A DNA stretch of 64,000 nt from Streptomyces sp. NBC_00443 (GTDB taxonomy: Bacteria; Actinomycetota; Actinomycetes; Streptomycetales; Streptomycetaceae): assembly GCF_036014175.1 (NCBI RefSeq), contig NZ_CP107917.1, positions 4,154,001 to 4,218,000 of the forward strand, given 5' to 3'. Under the pieces are notes generated by a model. The model had not been told where the DNA came from and ran no database searches. It saw only the letters and a program-made list of their open reading frames with translations. This document shows, one piece after another, positions 35,096 through 43,060 of this stretch (position 1 is the first letter of the stretch; the number at the start of each line of letters is the position of its first letter). A program made the position numbers and the translations under genes.

Positions 35096-36441
35096 GAGCC
35101 GTCCTCTGTCGTCATGGCGACCGGCAGGAACACGGCCACCTCGTAGCCGCCGTCCTCCGTCCGGTCCGCCGTCATCTCACCGTTCAGCATGGTGACGCGC
35201 TCCCGCATCCCGGTGATGCCGTGCCCGGCACCCGGCGAGGGCTTCACGAGGGCCGGCGCGGGCGGCGGCCCGTTGACTATGCGCAGGCCGATACCACCGA
35301 GAACGTACCCGACCTCCACCCGGGCGCTCGCGCCGGGCGCGTGCCGCAGGCTGTTGCTCAGGGCCTCCTGCACGATCCGGTACGCCGACAGCTCCACACC
35401 GGGCGGCAGCTCGCGGACCGCGCCGATCACCGTCTTGTCCACGCTCAGTCCCGCGTCCCGCACGTTGGCCAGCAGCGCGTCGAGGTCGGCGAGGGTGGGC
35501 TGCGGGGCGTCCGGGGCCTCGTAGTCCTCGGCGCGGACGACGCCCAGGACGCGGCGCAGTTCGGTGAGGGCCGCCACCGCGTTCTCCCGGATGGTGGCGA
35601 AGGCCCGCTCCAGCTCCGGCGGCGGGTTCTCCACCCGGTAAGGGGCGGCCTCCGCCTGGATGGCGACGACCGACATGTGGTGGGCCACCACGTCGTGCAG
35701 CTCCCGGGCGATGTTCGTGCGCTCCTCCAGCAGGGTGCGCCTGGAGCGCTCCTGAGCCGTCACGGTCTGCTGGGCTGTGACCTCCTGCCGGGCCTCCTTG
35801 CGGGTGTGCCAGACGGCGACGACGAGCAGCATCAGTGCGGAGATGATCAGCATGGGGCCGGAGTTGGTGCCGTAGTAGCCCGGCGACCCGAACAACACGT
35901 CAGCCGCGAAGGCGTAGGCCGCGGTGACGGCCCACATGTACGCGGCCGTGCGGGGCCTGGTGCGTATGGCCACGACCGTCAGCACGGTCAGATGGCAGAG
36001 GAAGGTCGCGGGCAGCCATGGCCAGCCGTCCCACGAGCTGCCGAAGACCTGGCTGACCGGGGTGGCCGCCATCGACAGCCAGAACGCTCCGACCGGCCGG
36101 ACCATGGTCAGGAGGATCGGGAGCAGGGCGAGCGGGCCGAGCAGCAGCGCCCCCCTGTCGTTGTCGGCGGCGGACATGAGGAGCGTGAGCAGGCCGATCC
36201 CGGCGATCATGGCGTGCGGTGTCCAGGCCGCGTACTCGCGCAGGCGGCCGGGCAGTCGCCGGGTCACGGGGCCGTCGACCTTCATCCGGGCCAGCGGGCG
36301 GTAGGCGAAGGCATCGTGGAACAGATCCTGGCGCAGCCCCTGAAGGGCGTTCGCAGCCAGCCGGAATTCGGGGCTGCGCGTCTTGGCCCCGTCTCCGGGT
36401 GGCGGGGTCGGCATCTGAGTCGTCTCGGTCACGTACAGCAC
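35092..36441 (-). CDS. HisKA_3-type sensor histidine kinase (system 1)
   Basis: 449 aa. About five membrane helices in residues ~75-225, then a coiled segment (RKEARQEVTAQQTVTAQERSRR), the HisKA_3 motif NIARELHDVVAHHMSVVAIQ with the phospho-His, and a HATPase domain (RIVQEALSNSLRHAPG; GHGITGMRERVTMLNGEM). The ATG at 36441 or a GTG at 36432 could be the start; neither has a clear ribosome site. The promoter region holds the 18-bp element at 36500-36517. Confidence 0.92.
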   Translation of the reverse strand: MLYVTETTQMPTPPPGDGAKTRSPEFRLAANALQGLRQDLFHDAFAYRPLARMKVDGPVTRRLPGRLREYAAWTPHAMIAGIGLLTLLMSAADNDRGALLLGPLALLPILLTMVRPVGAFWLSMAATPVSQVFGSSWDGWPWLPATFLCHLTVLTVVAIRTRPRTAAYMWAVTAAYAFAADVLFGSPGYYGTNSGPMLIISALMLLVVAVWHTRKEARQEVTAQQTVTAQERSRRTLLEERTNIARELHDVVAHHMSVVAIQAEAAPYRVENPPPELERAFATIRENAVAALTELRRVLGVVRAEDYEAPDAPQPTLADLDALLANVRDAGLSVDKTVIGAVRELPPGVELSAYRIVQEALSNSLRHAPGASARVEVGYVLGGIGLRIVNGPPPAPALVKPSPGAGHGITGMRERVTMLNGEMTADRTEDGGYEVAVFLPVAMTTEDGS

Positions 36442-36499
36442 GGTAGGCGCAGGGCCGTGTCGCGGTCGTCCCCAGTGAGAGGGGTTCCTGCAGGTCCAT

Positions 36500-36517
36500 C
36501 TCAGGTACTACGGGTAT
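36500..36517 (-). promoter_or_regulatory. 18-bp element shared with 41267-41284
   Basis: CTCAGGTACTACGGGTAT on the plus strand (ATACCCGTAGTACCTGAG in the direction of transcription), 59 bp upstream of the system-1 kinase start. An identical copy precedes the system-2 operon. Candidate binding site for one of the two NarL-type regulators, or a shared promoter element. Confidence 0.6.
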
Positions 36518-36566
36518 CGCTGCTGGTCGAGGCCGGGTGCGGGTGGCCGGTGGGCCGCGGCCCCGC

Positions 36567-37241
36567 TCAGTATCCGGAGGGCCGCACCAGCCCCGATTCG
36601 TACGCGAACACCGCCGCCTGCGTACGGTCCCGCAGGCCCAGCTTCACCAGGATGCGGCCCACGTGGGTCTTCACGGTCTGCTCGGCCACGACGAGGCGCT
36701 CGGCGATCTCCGCGTTCGAAAGCCCCTGCGCGATCAGCGCGAGGACCTCCGTCTCGCGTTCGGTCAGGTCGCCGACACGTTCCTTTAGTGGGGCGCGGGG
36801 CCGCTTGACCAGGCGGGAGAACTCGACGATCAGCCGCCGGGTGATGCCGGGCGCGAGCAGGGCGTCGCCGGCCGCCACGACCCGTACCGCCTCGGCCAGC
36901 TGGTCGGCGGAGGCGTCCTTGAGGAGGAAGCCCGAGGCGCCCGCATGCAGCGCCTCGTACACGTACTCGTCGAGGTCGAAGGTGGTCAGCACCAGCACCT
37001 TGATCTGCGGTGTCGCGGCGGTGATGCGGCGGGTGGCCTCGATGCCGCCGAGTTCGGGCATGCGGATGTCCATCAGCACGACGTCGGGGAGAAGGTCGGC
37101 GACCTTCTCCACCGCGTCCAGGCCGTCGACCGCCTGGCCGATCACGTCGATGTCGGGCTTGGTGTTGAGCAGCACGGTGAATCCCTGCCGGACCATCTGC
37201 TGGTCGTCGGCGATGAGTACGCGGATGGGGCTGCTCGTCAT
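36567..37241 (-). CDS. NarL/LuxR-type response regulator (system 2)
   Basis: A 224-aa regulator: RVLIADDQQMVRQGFTVLLN, DVVLMDIRMPELGG with the phospho-Asp, LLKDASADQLAEAV, and the helix-turn-helix LTERETEVLALIAQGLSNAEIAERLVVAEQTVKTHVGRILVKLGLRDR. I chose ATG 37241, coupled (ATGA) to the upstream kinase stop; a longer frame upstream is the kinase gene read out of frame. Last gene of a four-gene coupled operon starting at 41157. Confidence 0.94.
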   Translation of the reverse strand: MTSSPIRVLIADDQQMVRQGFTVLLNTKPDIDVIGQAVDGLDAVEKVADLLPDVVLMDIRMPELGGIEATRRITAATPQIKVLVLTTFDLDEYVYEALHAGASGFLLKDASADQLAEAVRVVAAGDALLAPGITRRLIVEFSRLVKRPRAPLKERVGDLTERETEVLALIAQGLSNAEIAERLVVAEQTVKTHVGRILVKLGLRDRTQAAVFAYESGLVRPSGY

Positions 37242-38725
37242 GCGGTGGCGTCCTTGTCCGGGGCGGAGGCGTGGGTGTGATGGGGATCCTCGGGAACGTA
37301 GCCGAGGCCATCGAGGCGGGGGTACGCGGGAAGATACGCGCTCACCAGGTAGCCGCCGTCCTGCGACGGGCGCGCCGTCAGGGCACCGCCGAGCATCGCG
37401 GCACGCTCCCGCATGCCGAGCAGCCCGTGCCCCGCGCCCGGCGACGGCGGCGCGGGATACTCCGGCCGCGAGTTGGCGACCCGCACGCTCAGGCCGTTCC
37501 ACTCGTGCACGACGTCGACGCGGGCGGTCGCGCCGGGGGCGTGACGCAGTACGTTGCTCAGCGCCTCCTGCACGATCCGGTACGCCGACAGCTCCAGGCC
37601 GGGCTGCAGCGGGCGGCGCTCGCCGGTGACGTCGAGGGTCACGGTCAGGCCGGCGGCCCGGGTGTTCTCCACGAGCGCGTCCAGCCGGTCGAGGGTGGGT
37701 TGCGGGGCGTGCGGGGCGGTGGTCGATCCGGTGCCTGTGCCGGTGCCGGCCGCTTCCAGGCTGTCCGGGGCGCCGGGGTGTTCCGAGCGCAGGACTCCCA
37801 GGACGCGGCGGAGTTCGGTAAGTGCGTCCAGGGCGTTCTGCCGGATGCCGTCGAGGTTTTCCTTCAGCTCGTCGGAGGGGTTCTCGACGAGGTGAGGGGC
37901 TACCTGGGCCTGGATGGAGATGACCGACATGTGGTGGGCGACCACGTCGTGCAGCTCGCGGGCGATACGGCTGCGCTCCTCCAGTACGGTGCGGCGGGCC
38001 CGTTCCTCGGCGGTGAGCGTTTCCTGCTCGACCAGTTGGGAGCGGGCCTCCTTGCGGCCGCGCAGGGCGGTGCCGACGACGACGGCGATGGCGAAGATGA
38101 CGACCGCCGCGGCGCCGGTGCCGGAGTATTTCGTCCCGCCGAACTGGCCCTGGAGGGCGAAGGTGGCCAGGCCCGACACCGCGAGGGCCGCGACGGCCTT
38201 ACGGGTGGGGACGCGGAGGGCCAGGAGCAGGAGGATGCCGGAGTGGGCGATGATTTCGGGCGCGATCCAGGGCCAGTTGGGGGCGGGGGTCGGGAGTTCC
38301 GCGAGGTGGGGGCGGGCGATCAGGGCGGTGATGAAGGTGGCCGTCAGGCTCAGGGCCCATGCCCGGCCCGGGCGCCACAGGGCCAGGCACAGGGTGACGC
38401 CCTGGGCGAAGCCGGCGATCAGGCCGTTGGCCGTGCTCATGTCGTAGCCGTCGCTGATTTCGTTGCCGCCGGCCAGGGAGACGCCGAGGGCGATCCAGGC
38501 GGTGAGCAAGACGGTCAGCCAGCGGAGCCACGTTCTCCCGAAGGGTTTGCGGAGGTTGGTGGGGAGGGTGCGTTTCCCGGGTACAGGTGGGGGTGGCCCC
38601 GGTGGGGCGGGCACGCCATCGGCGGCTGCGGACCCCACCTGCGAGGCCTGCTCATCCTCAGCCCCCGCAGCCGACCCCCGCGCCCCCCGCTCGTCCTCGC
38701 CCTTCACGGGGTCAACCCTAGACAT
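37238..38725 (-). CDS. HisKA_3-type sensor histidine kinase (system 2)
   Basis: 495 aa with a Pro/Gly/Ala-rich N-terminal tail, about five membrane helices (WLTVLLTAWIALGVSLAGG; ALSLTATFITALIA; AAAVVIFAIAVVVGTAL), HisKA_3 motif RIARELHDVVAHHMSVISIQ and HATPase domain (AYRIVQEALSNVLRHAPG; GHGLLGMRERAAMLGGAL). It carries a small GTGTGTGS insertion before the ATPase part. Start overlaps the acyltransferase stop by 8 bp; stop overlaps the regulator start by 4 bp. Confidence 0.93.
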   Translation of the reverse strand: MSRVDPVKGEDERGARGSAAGAEDEQASQVGSAAADGVPAPPGPPPPVPGKRTLPTNLRKPFGRTWLRWLTVLLTAWIALGVSLAGGNEISDGYDMSTANGLIAGFAQGVTLCLALWRPGRAWALSLTATFITALIARPHLAELPTPAPNWPWIAPEIIAHSGILLLLALRVPTRKAVAALAVSGLATFALQGQFGGTKYSGTGAAAVVIFAIAVVVGTALRGRKEARSQLVEQETLTAEERARRTVLEERSRIARELHDVVAHHMSVISIQAQVAPHLVENPSDELKENLDGIRQNALDALTELRRVLGVLRSEHPGAPDSLEAAGTGTGTGSTTAPHAPQPTLDRLDALVENTRAAGLTVTLDVTGERRPLQPGLELSAYRIVQEALSNVLRHAPGATARVDVVHEWNGLSVRVANSRPEYPAPPSPGAGHGLLGMRERAAMLGGALTARPSQDGGYLVSAYLPAYPRLDGLGYVPEDPHHTHASAPDKDATA

Positions 38726-39959
38726 GGTGCCGGGCCTTCGTTTTCTCGCTCTGTGAGGTGAAGTTGGAGCGGATCACCCTGGATGTGCGGCCCTTGGCGC
38801 GGCGCGGCCCCTGTTCGTAGAGGCGGAACGTCGTCCAGCAGGCCGCCAGGGCCAGGGTGAACACCGGGAGCCATGCCACGCGGGCCGCCACCCACATGAG
38901 GTCGTCGGGGAGTGTGTGCAGGCCGGGGAGGTGGCCTGCCAGGAGGCCTGTGGCTGTGGTGGCCATCAGGGCCGTCTGGTGCCAGAGGAAGATCGTCATC
39001 GCGGAGAGGTTGAGCAGGGCCACCGCCGCCCAGGCGAGGGGGCGGCGCATCGCCCGGCGCAGTGGCTCGCGCACCAGCAGGGCCAATCCGCACTGGGCGA
39101 GGCCGAAGGTGACGGCGGCCAGAGTCGGCGGGTTGAGGTTGGAGATGCCGGCGCCGGGAACGCCGACCATGGACGCCGGGTAGCCCGCCCAGGCGACCAG
39201 CGCCGCCGTCGCCACCGCGCCGCCCGTCAGCAGGATCCAGCCGGCGCGGCGCCGCTCCAGCTCACCCCGGGTCCACGCCGCGCCCAAGCTGAACGGCACC
39301 AGCCAGCCGGCCGCCACGTTCACCCAGCCGAGCCACGCGGGGCCGCCCAGGCCGAAGCGGAGGAGGTCCACATGGAGGACGACGGCCAGGGGCCACAGGG
39401 GGTTGAGGCGCAGGAGGAGGGGCGTCACCGCCGTCAGCGCCGCGAAGACCAGCAGGAACCACAGGGGGGACAGGGCCAGTTTGAGCAGGGTGCGGACCGT
39501 GTCGAAGTCCGTGCCCGAGAGGAGCAGCAGGACCGACGCCACCGTCCACAGGGTGAGAACGGCCGCCACCGGTTTGAACAGGCGGGACATACGGGACCTC
39601 AGCCACTGTCCGTATGTCGTGCCGCGTGCCCGGGACGAGGTGTAGCCGCGGGTCGCCACATGGCCGCCGACGAGGAAGAACACGGCCAGGGTCTGGAAGG
39701 CCCAGGAGATCGGGGCCAGCCAGGGCATGTGCTGGAGCGGGCTCGCGGTGCGCAGGCCGGACCCGCCGTCCGCCACCAGAGCCGTCACCAGCCAGTGGCC
39801 GAGCACGACGCCGAGGATGGCGAAGGCCCGCAGGGCGTCGACCGCCCGGTCCCGTTCAACAGCTGTGACGGCGTCGACGCGGGCGGCGCCACGCCGGATG
39901 CCCTCCGGTATGCCGCGTCGTGCACCGCGTGCACGCCCCGCGATGGTGGACTCAGCCAT
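38718..39959 (-). CDS. membrane acyltransferase (acyltransferase_3 family)
   Basis: A 413-aa integral membrane protein with about ten helices. The family's cytoplasmic motif is seen near the start (RDRAVDALRAFAILGVVLGHWLVTAL, with the catalytic His) and a second motif with Phe/Trp/Arg residues (FFLVGGHVATRGYTSS; LRSRMSRLFKPV). Family members O-acylate cell-surface sugars, lipids or antibiotics; the substrate is unknown. It sits between a hydrolase and a sensor kinase with coupled starts. Confidence 0.88.
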   Translation of the reverse strand: MAESTIAGRARGARRGIPEGIRRGAARVDAVTAVERDRAVDALRAFAILGVVLGHWLVTALVADGGSGLRTASPLQHMPWLAPISWAFQTLAVFFLVGGHVATRGYTSSRARGTTYGQWLRSRMSRLFKPVAAVLTLWTVASVLLLLSGTDFDTVRTLLKLALSPLWFLLVFAALTAVTPLLLRLNPLWPLAVVLHVDLLRFGLGGPAWLGWVNVAAGWLVPFSLGAAWTRGELERRRAGWILLTGGAVATAALVAWAGYPASMVGVPGAGISNLNPPTLAAVTFGLAQCGLALLVREPLRRAMRRPLAWAAVALLNLSAMTIFLWHQTALMATTATGLLAGHLPGLHTLPDDLMWVAARVAWLPVFTLALAACWTTFRLYEQGPRRAKGRTSRVIRSNFTSQSEKTKARHHV

Positions 39960-41157
39960 GGGTCACCTCCGAGGTCTCGCCCAGGACAATGCGGGTCAGG
40001 TTCGTCAGGGACGTCGTGCCGGGCCTGAAGTAGTCGCTGTGGCCGCCGTCGCCCGCCGCGAAGACCCGGGCGCCGAAGGACGGCGACATCGGGTCGGTGC
40101 CGAAGCCGACGGTCGTGCCGAGCAGGTCGAACCTGACGTGCGGGACCTCGGCCACCCAGTCGTCGCCGCCACGCGCCGCCCAGACGCGGGCCGGGGTGTG
40201 CAGGGCGCCGGCGGTGTCGACGCCGGTGCCGGGGCTGCCCACCAGGGCGATGTCGTCCACGTCCCCGTCGAGTTCGGAGGCCGCACGGCCGCAGACCACC
40301 GAGCCGTAGGAGTGGCAGAGGAGGGAGATGTGCGGCCCCTCTTCGGCCGACCCTTTCGACGGGCCGCTCATGCTCGACGTGCCGCTCATGCTCGACGGGC
40401 CGCTCATGCCCGGCGTTTCGCCCGCGCTCGACGTGCGATCCGGGATGGCGCGCAGCTGCCGTACGAACTCCCGCAGCTTCGGCGCCGCGTCCTCGGCCCG
40501 GCCCGCCGTGGCGACCGTGGCGCTGATCGTGCCCGGCGTCTCGTAGCCGAGCCAGGCCACCACCGCGGTGCGCGTGCCCTGCGGGGCCTCCCGGGTGAGA
40601 CGTTCGTGCAACGCGCGGGCGGCGTTGCGGAAACGGCCGTAGGTGTCGATGGAGGTGTCGGAGCCGGGGACCAGGACGGCGATGCGGTCGGCGTGCGCCA
40701 GGTCGCCGAAGACCTCCGTCGCGAGGCCGGGCCCGCGGCCGTCGAACGTGAGGAAGTGGCGGGATGGGTCGGCCATCGCACGGTCCGCGGCGGCGCGTTG
40801 GCGATTGCCGTTGGCCGCGGCCATGCGGGACGCTTCGGCGGCGTTGGCGCGGTTGGCGGCGTACGCCTCGTCCAGCGTCGCCGCCGTGACCGGCGCGAGG
40901 GCGGCCGGCTCCGGGGCGGGTATCTCGGGCCGCGCCGCACCGGACAGCGGGACGACCACGGCACCGGTGATCAGGGTGGCGAGCAGCGCTCGGCGCAGTC
41001 TGTGCGTGCGACGGGCCTTCTTCGTCCCGCGAGGCCCGCTCGGCCCGGCCGGCGCGGCCGACTCGCTCGACTCGGCCCGCTCGCCCGGCCCACTCACCCG
41101 GCCCGGCGAGCTCGCCCCCGACGCGCTCGCGCTCGCCGCCCCCGCCGTACGCCCCAT
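39952..41157 (-). CDS. exported alpha/beta hydrolase (DUF1023)
   Basis: 401 aa. After a ~55-residue Ser/Ala/Gly/Arg-rich cytosolic tail comes a membrane/signal helix (RALLATLITGAVVVPLSGAA), then the DUF1023 alpha/beta-hydrolase domain (ADRIAVLVPGSDTSIDTYGRF). The nucleophile elbow is ISLLCHSYGSVVCGRAA, with GDDWVA (Asp region) and DGGHSDYF (catalytic His). A triple 18-bp repeat at 40364-40417 encodes MSGPSSMSGTSSMSGPSK just before the nucleophile strand. It likely acts outside the membrane on an ester or lipid. First gene of the four-gene operon. Confidence 0.85.
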   Translation of the reverse strand: MGRTAGAASASASGASSPGRVSGPGERAESSESAAPAGPSGPRGTKKARRTHRLRRALLATLITGAVVVPLSGAARPEIPAPEPAALAPVTAATLDEAYAANRANAAEASRMAAANGNRQRAAADRAMADPSRHFLTFDGRGPGLATEVFGDLAHADRIAVLVPGSDTSIDTYGRFRNAARALHERLTREAPQGTRTAVVAWLGYETPGTISATVATAGRAEDAAPKLREFVRQLRAIPDRTSSAGETPGMSGPSSMSGTSSMSGPSKGSAEEGPHISLLCHSYGSVVCGRAASELDGDVDDIALVGSPGTGVDTAGALHTPARVWAARGGDDWVAEVPHVRFDLLGTTVGFGTDPMSPSFGARVFAAGDGGHSDYFRPGTTSLTNLTRIVLGETSEVTHG

Positions 41158-41266
41158 GGTCGTCGCCCCTTCCAGTCCGCCCGGCCATCGGGCCTACCTG
41201 GAAGGGAAGTTACGGATCCGGACTTGTCGTCCGCGTCATGCCAGGGAGCTCACCTGCGACGTAGCT

Positions 41267-41284
41267 CTCAGGTACTACGGGTAT
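41267..41284 (-). promoter_or_regulatory. 18-bp element shared with 36500-36517
   Basis: An exact second copy of CTCAGGTACTACGGGTAT, 110 bp upstream of the DUF1023 hydrolase that opens the system-2 operon. No other long shared string was seen between the two promoters. Confidence 0.6.
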
Positions 41285-41384
41285 GAAGGGGCCCTCCATC
41301 CACGGGCCGCTCCGGGCGGGGTGCCCGCACGTGACGGGGCAGGTGCGCGTGACGGGACACGTGCAGGTGAGGGGGCCTGCGAAC

Positions 41385-42263
41385 TCACCACGCCAGCTGC
41401 GCGATCTCCTCCGCCACCACCGCGCACGCATCCGCCGCAGGGTCGATCAGCGGGAAGTGGCCGGCATCCTCCAGCAGGGTCAGACCGATCACTTCCCCGG
41501 CCTTCGCCGCCGCGTCCGCGTACGACTCGGCGACCGCCTGCGGGACCACGACGTCCGTCCGGCCCTGGACGACCGTCGTCGCGATGCCCGTCGGGAGCAG
41601 GAGCGCGGGGTCGGCGTACGGCTGACGCTCGGCGAACTCCACTCCTCCGCCGAGGAGTTGCTGCGCCGCTCCCCCACAGACGTCCAGTTTGTCGGCGACC
41701 GTGAAGTCGGCGATCGGCGCCAGCGCGACGACACCCCGCAGGGGCGCGGGGCGGTCGGTGCGCCAGGGGGCGTCCGCGGGCAGGACATGCCGGGCCGCCA
41801 CCCACAGGGCGAGGTGACCGCCGGCCGAGTGGCCGGTGACCACGGTCCGGCGCGGATCGGCCTGCGGGAGCATCTCCCGTACGAGAGCGGGCAACGCGTC
41901 CAGCGCGGCGGCGACGTCGTCGAACGTGTCCGGCCAGCGCCCGGCGACCGGGGCACCCGTACCGGAATCCGCCGCCCCGCGCCGGTACTCCACATTGGCC
42001 ACCGCGAACCCGCGCCGTGCCAGGAAGTCGGCGAACGGCGTGATGTGCCGCCGGTCGTACGGCGCCCGCCATGCCCCGCCGTGCAGTACGACGACCAGCG
42101 GAGCCGCGTCGCCCGGAACGGCGTCGCCGCGCGGCGCGTAGAAGTCGATCACCTGGTCGGGGTGGTCGCCGTACGAGGCGATCGCGTCGGGGTCGACGGG
42201 CGGGCGCGAGAAGGCGGACTCCTCTTCGGCAGCGGCCCGGGCTGCTGCGACGTCGTCCGGCAT
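41385..42263 (-). CDS. alpha/beta hydrolase, probable N-formylkynurenine formamidase
   Basis: 292 aa with the esterase/lipase-type oxyanion motif VVVLHGGAW, the nucleophile elbow VTGHSAGGHLALW and a C-terminal His in EDAGHFPLI. Next to kynureninase and tryptophan dioxygenase genes this fits the enzyme hydrolysing N-formylkynurenine to kynurenine; the link is by context and fold, not by a unique motif. ATG 42263 is chosen (upstream residues of the longer frame look non-coding). Divergent from the TetR gene. Confidence 0.8.
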   Translation of the reverse strand: MPDDVAAARAAAEEESAFSRPPVDPDAIASYGDHPDQVIDFYAPRGDAVPGDAAPLVVVLHGGAWRAPYDRRHITPFADFLARRGFAVANVEYRRGAADSGTGAPVAGRWPDTFDDVAAALDALPALVREMLPQADPRRTVVTGHSAGGHLALWVAARHVLPADAPWRTDRPAPLRGVVALAPIADFTVADKLDVCGGAAQQLLGGGVEFAERQPYADPALLLPTGIATTVVQGRTDVVVPQAVAESYADAAAKAGEVIGLTLLEDAGHFPLIDPAADACAVVAEEIAQLAW

Positions 42264-42459
42264 GCTCAACCTCTCAGCGACAAAACAGATTTGGACGAAT
42301 GCGGGGTGGCGGACCACGTGGGAATTCGGCCGTTGGCGGGGACGGTATCAGGCGGGTGACGTGCGTGGACACAGGGATGTCACGCAGGGTGAGGGGTAAA
42401 CGGTTCCGCTGTTCCGTTACGCTGGGGTCGCAGATCGTACGCGCACCAAGGAGGCCGAT

Positions 42460-43060
42460 ATGTCCGCCGAGCCCGGCACCGTACGTCCCGGAGGACGTAC
42501 CGCGCGTGTCCGCGAGGCCGTGCTGCGGGCGGCCGGGGACGTCCTGGCGGAGCAGGGCTTCGACGGTCTCGACCTCGCCGACGTCGCCCGCCGGGCCGAG
42601 GTCGGCAAGACCACCGTGTACCGGCGTTGGGGCTCGGTCACCGCGCTGGTGGCCGACCTGCTCGCCGACATGGCCGAGCAGTCGCTGCCGCGCGAGGACA
42701 CCGGGTCCGTGCTGGGCGACCTGCTCGCCAACGCGGCACTGGTGCAGCGGACGCTGGCGGATCCCCGGCAGGGCGCCCTGTTCCGTGCCGTGATCGCCGC
42801 GGCGGCCTGCGACGCACGTACGGCGCAGGCGCTCCGCCTGTTCTACGAGGTGCGGGTGGCGGAGTGGGCGCCGTGCGTGGAACAGGGCGTCGCCAGGGGG
42901 AGTTGCCCGACGGTACGGACGCGAAGGCAGTCGTACGGGCGGTGTCGGCGCCCTCTACTACCAGTTGCTGACGACCGGGGTCATCCCCGACGCCCCCGCC
43001 GCGGAGCGTGCCGCGCGGGCCGCGCATGCGGCTGCCGTGGCGGGGGTGTACGCCGATTAG
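42460..43060 (+). CDS. TetR-family regulator broken by two frameshifts
   Basis: The N-terminal helix-turn-helix is clear (VREAVLRAAGDVLAEQGFDGLDLADVARRAEVGKTTVYRRWGS) and the ligand domain runs to VEQGVARG. One G is missing in the run 42896-42900; after it the next frame reads ELPDGTDAKAVVRAVSAP. One C is missing at 42951-42953; after it follows LYYQLLTTGVIPDAPAAERA to a stop at 43060. Adding two bases to the 601-bp stretch gives exactly 201 codons. If the breaks are real the regulator is inactive. Convergent with kynureninase (4-bp overlap), divergent from the formamidase, its likely target. Confidence 0.82.
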
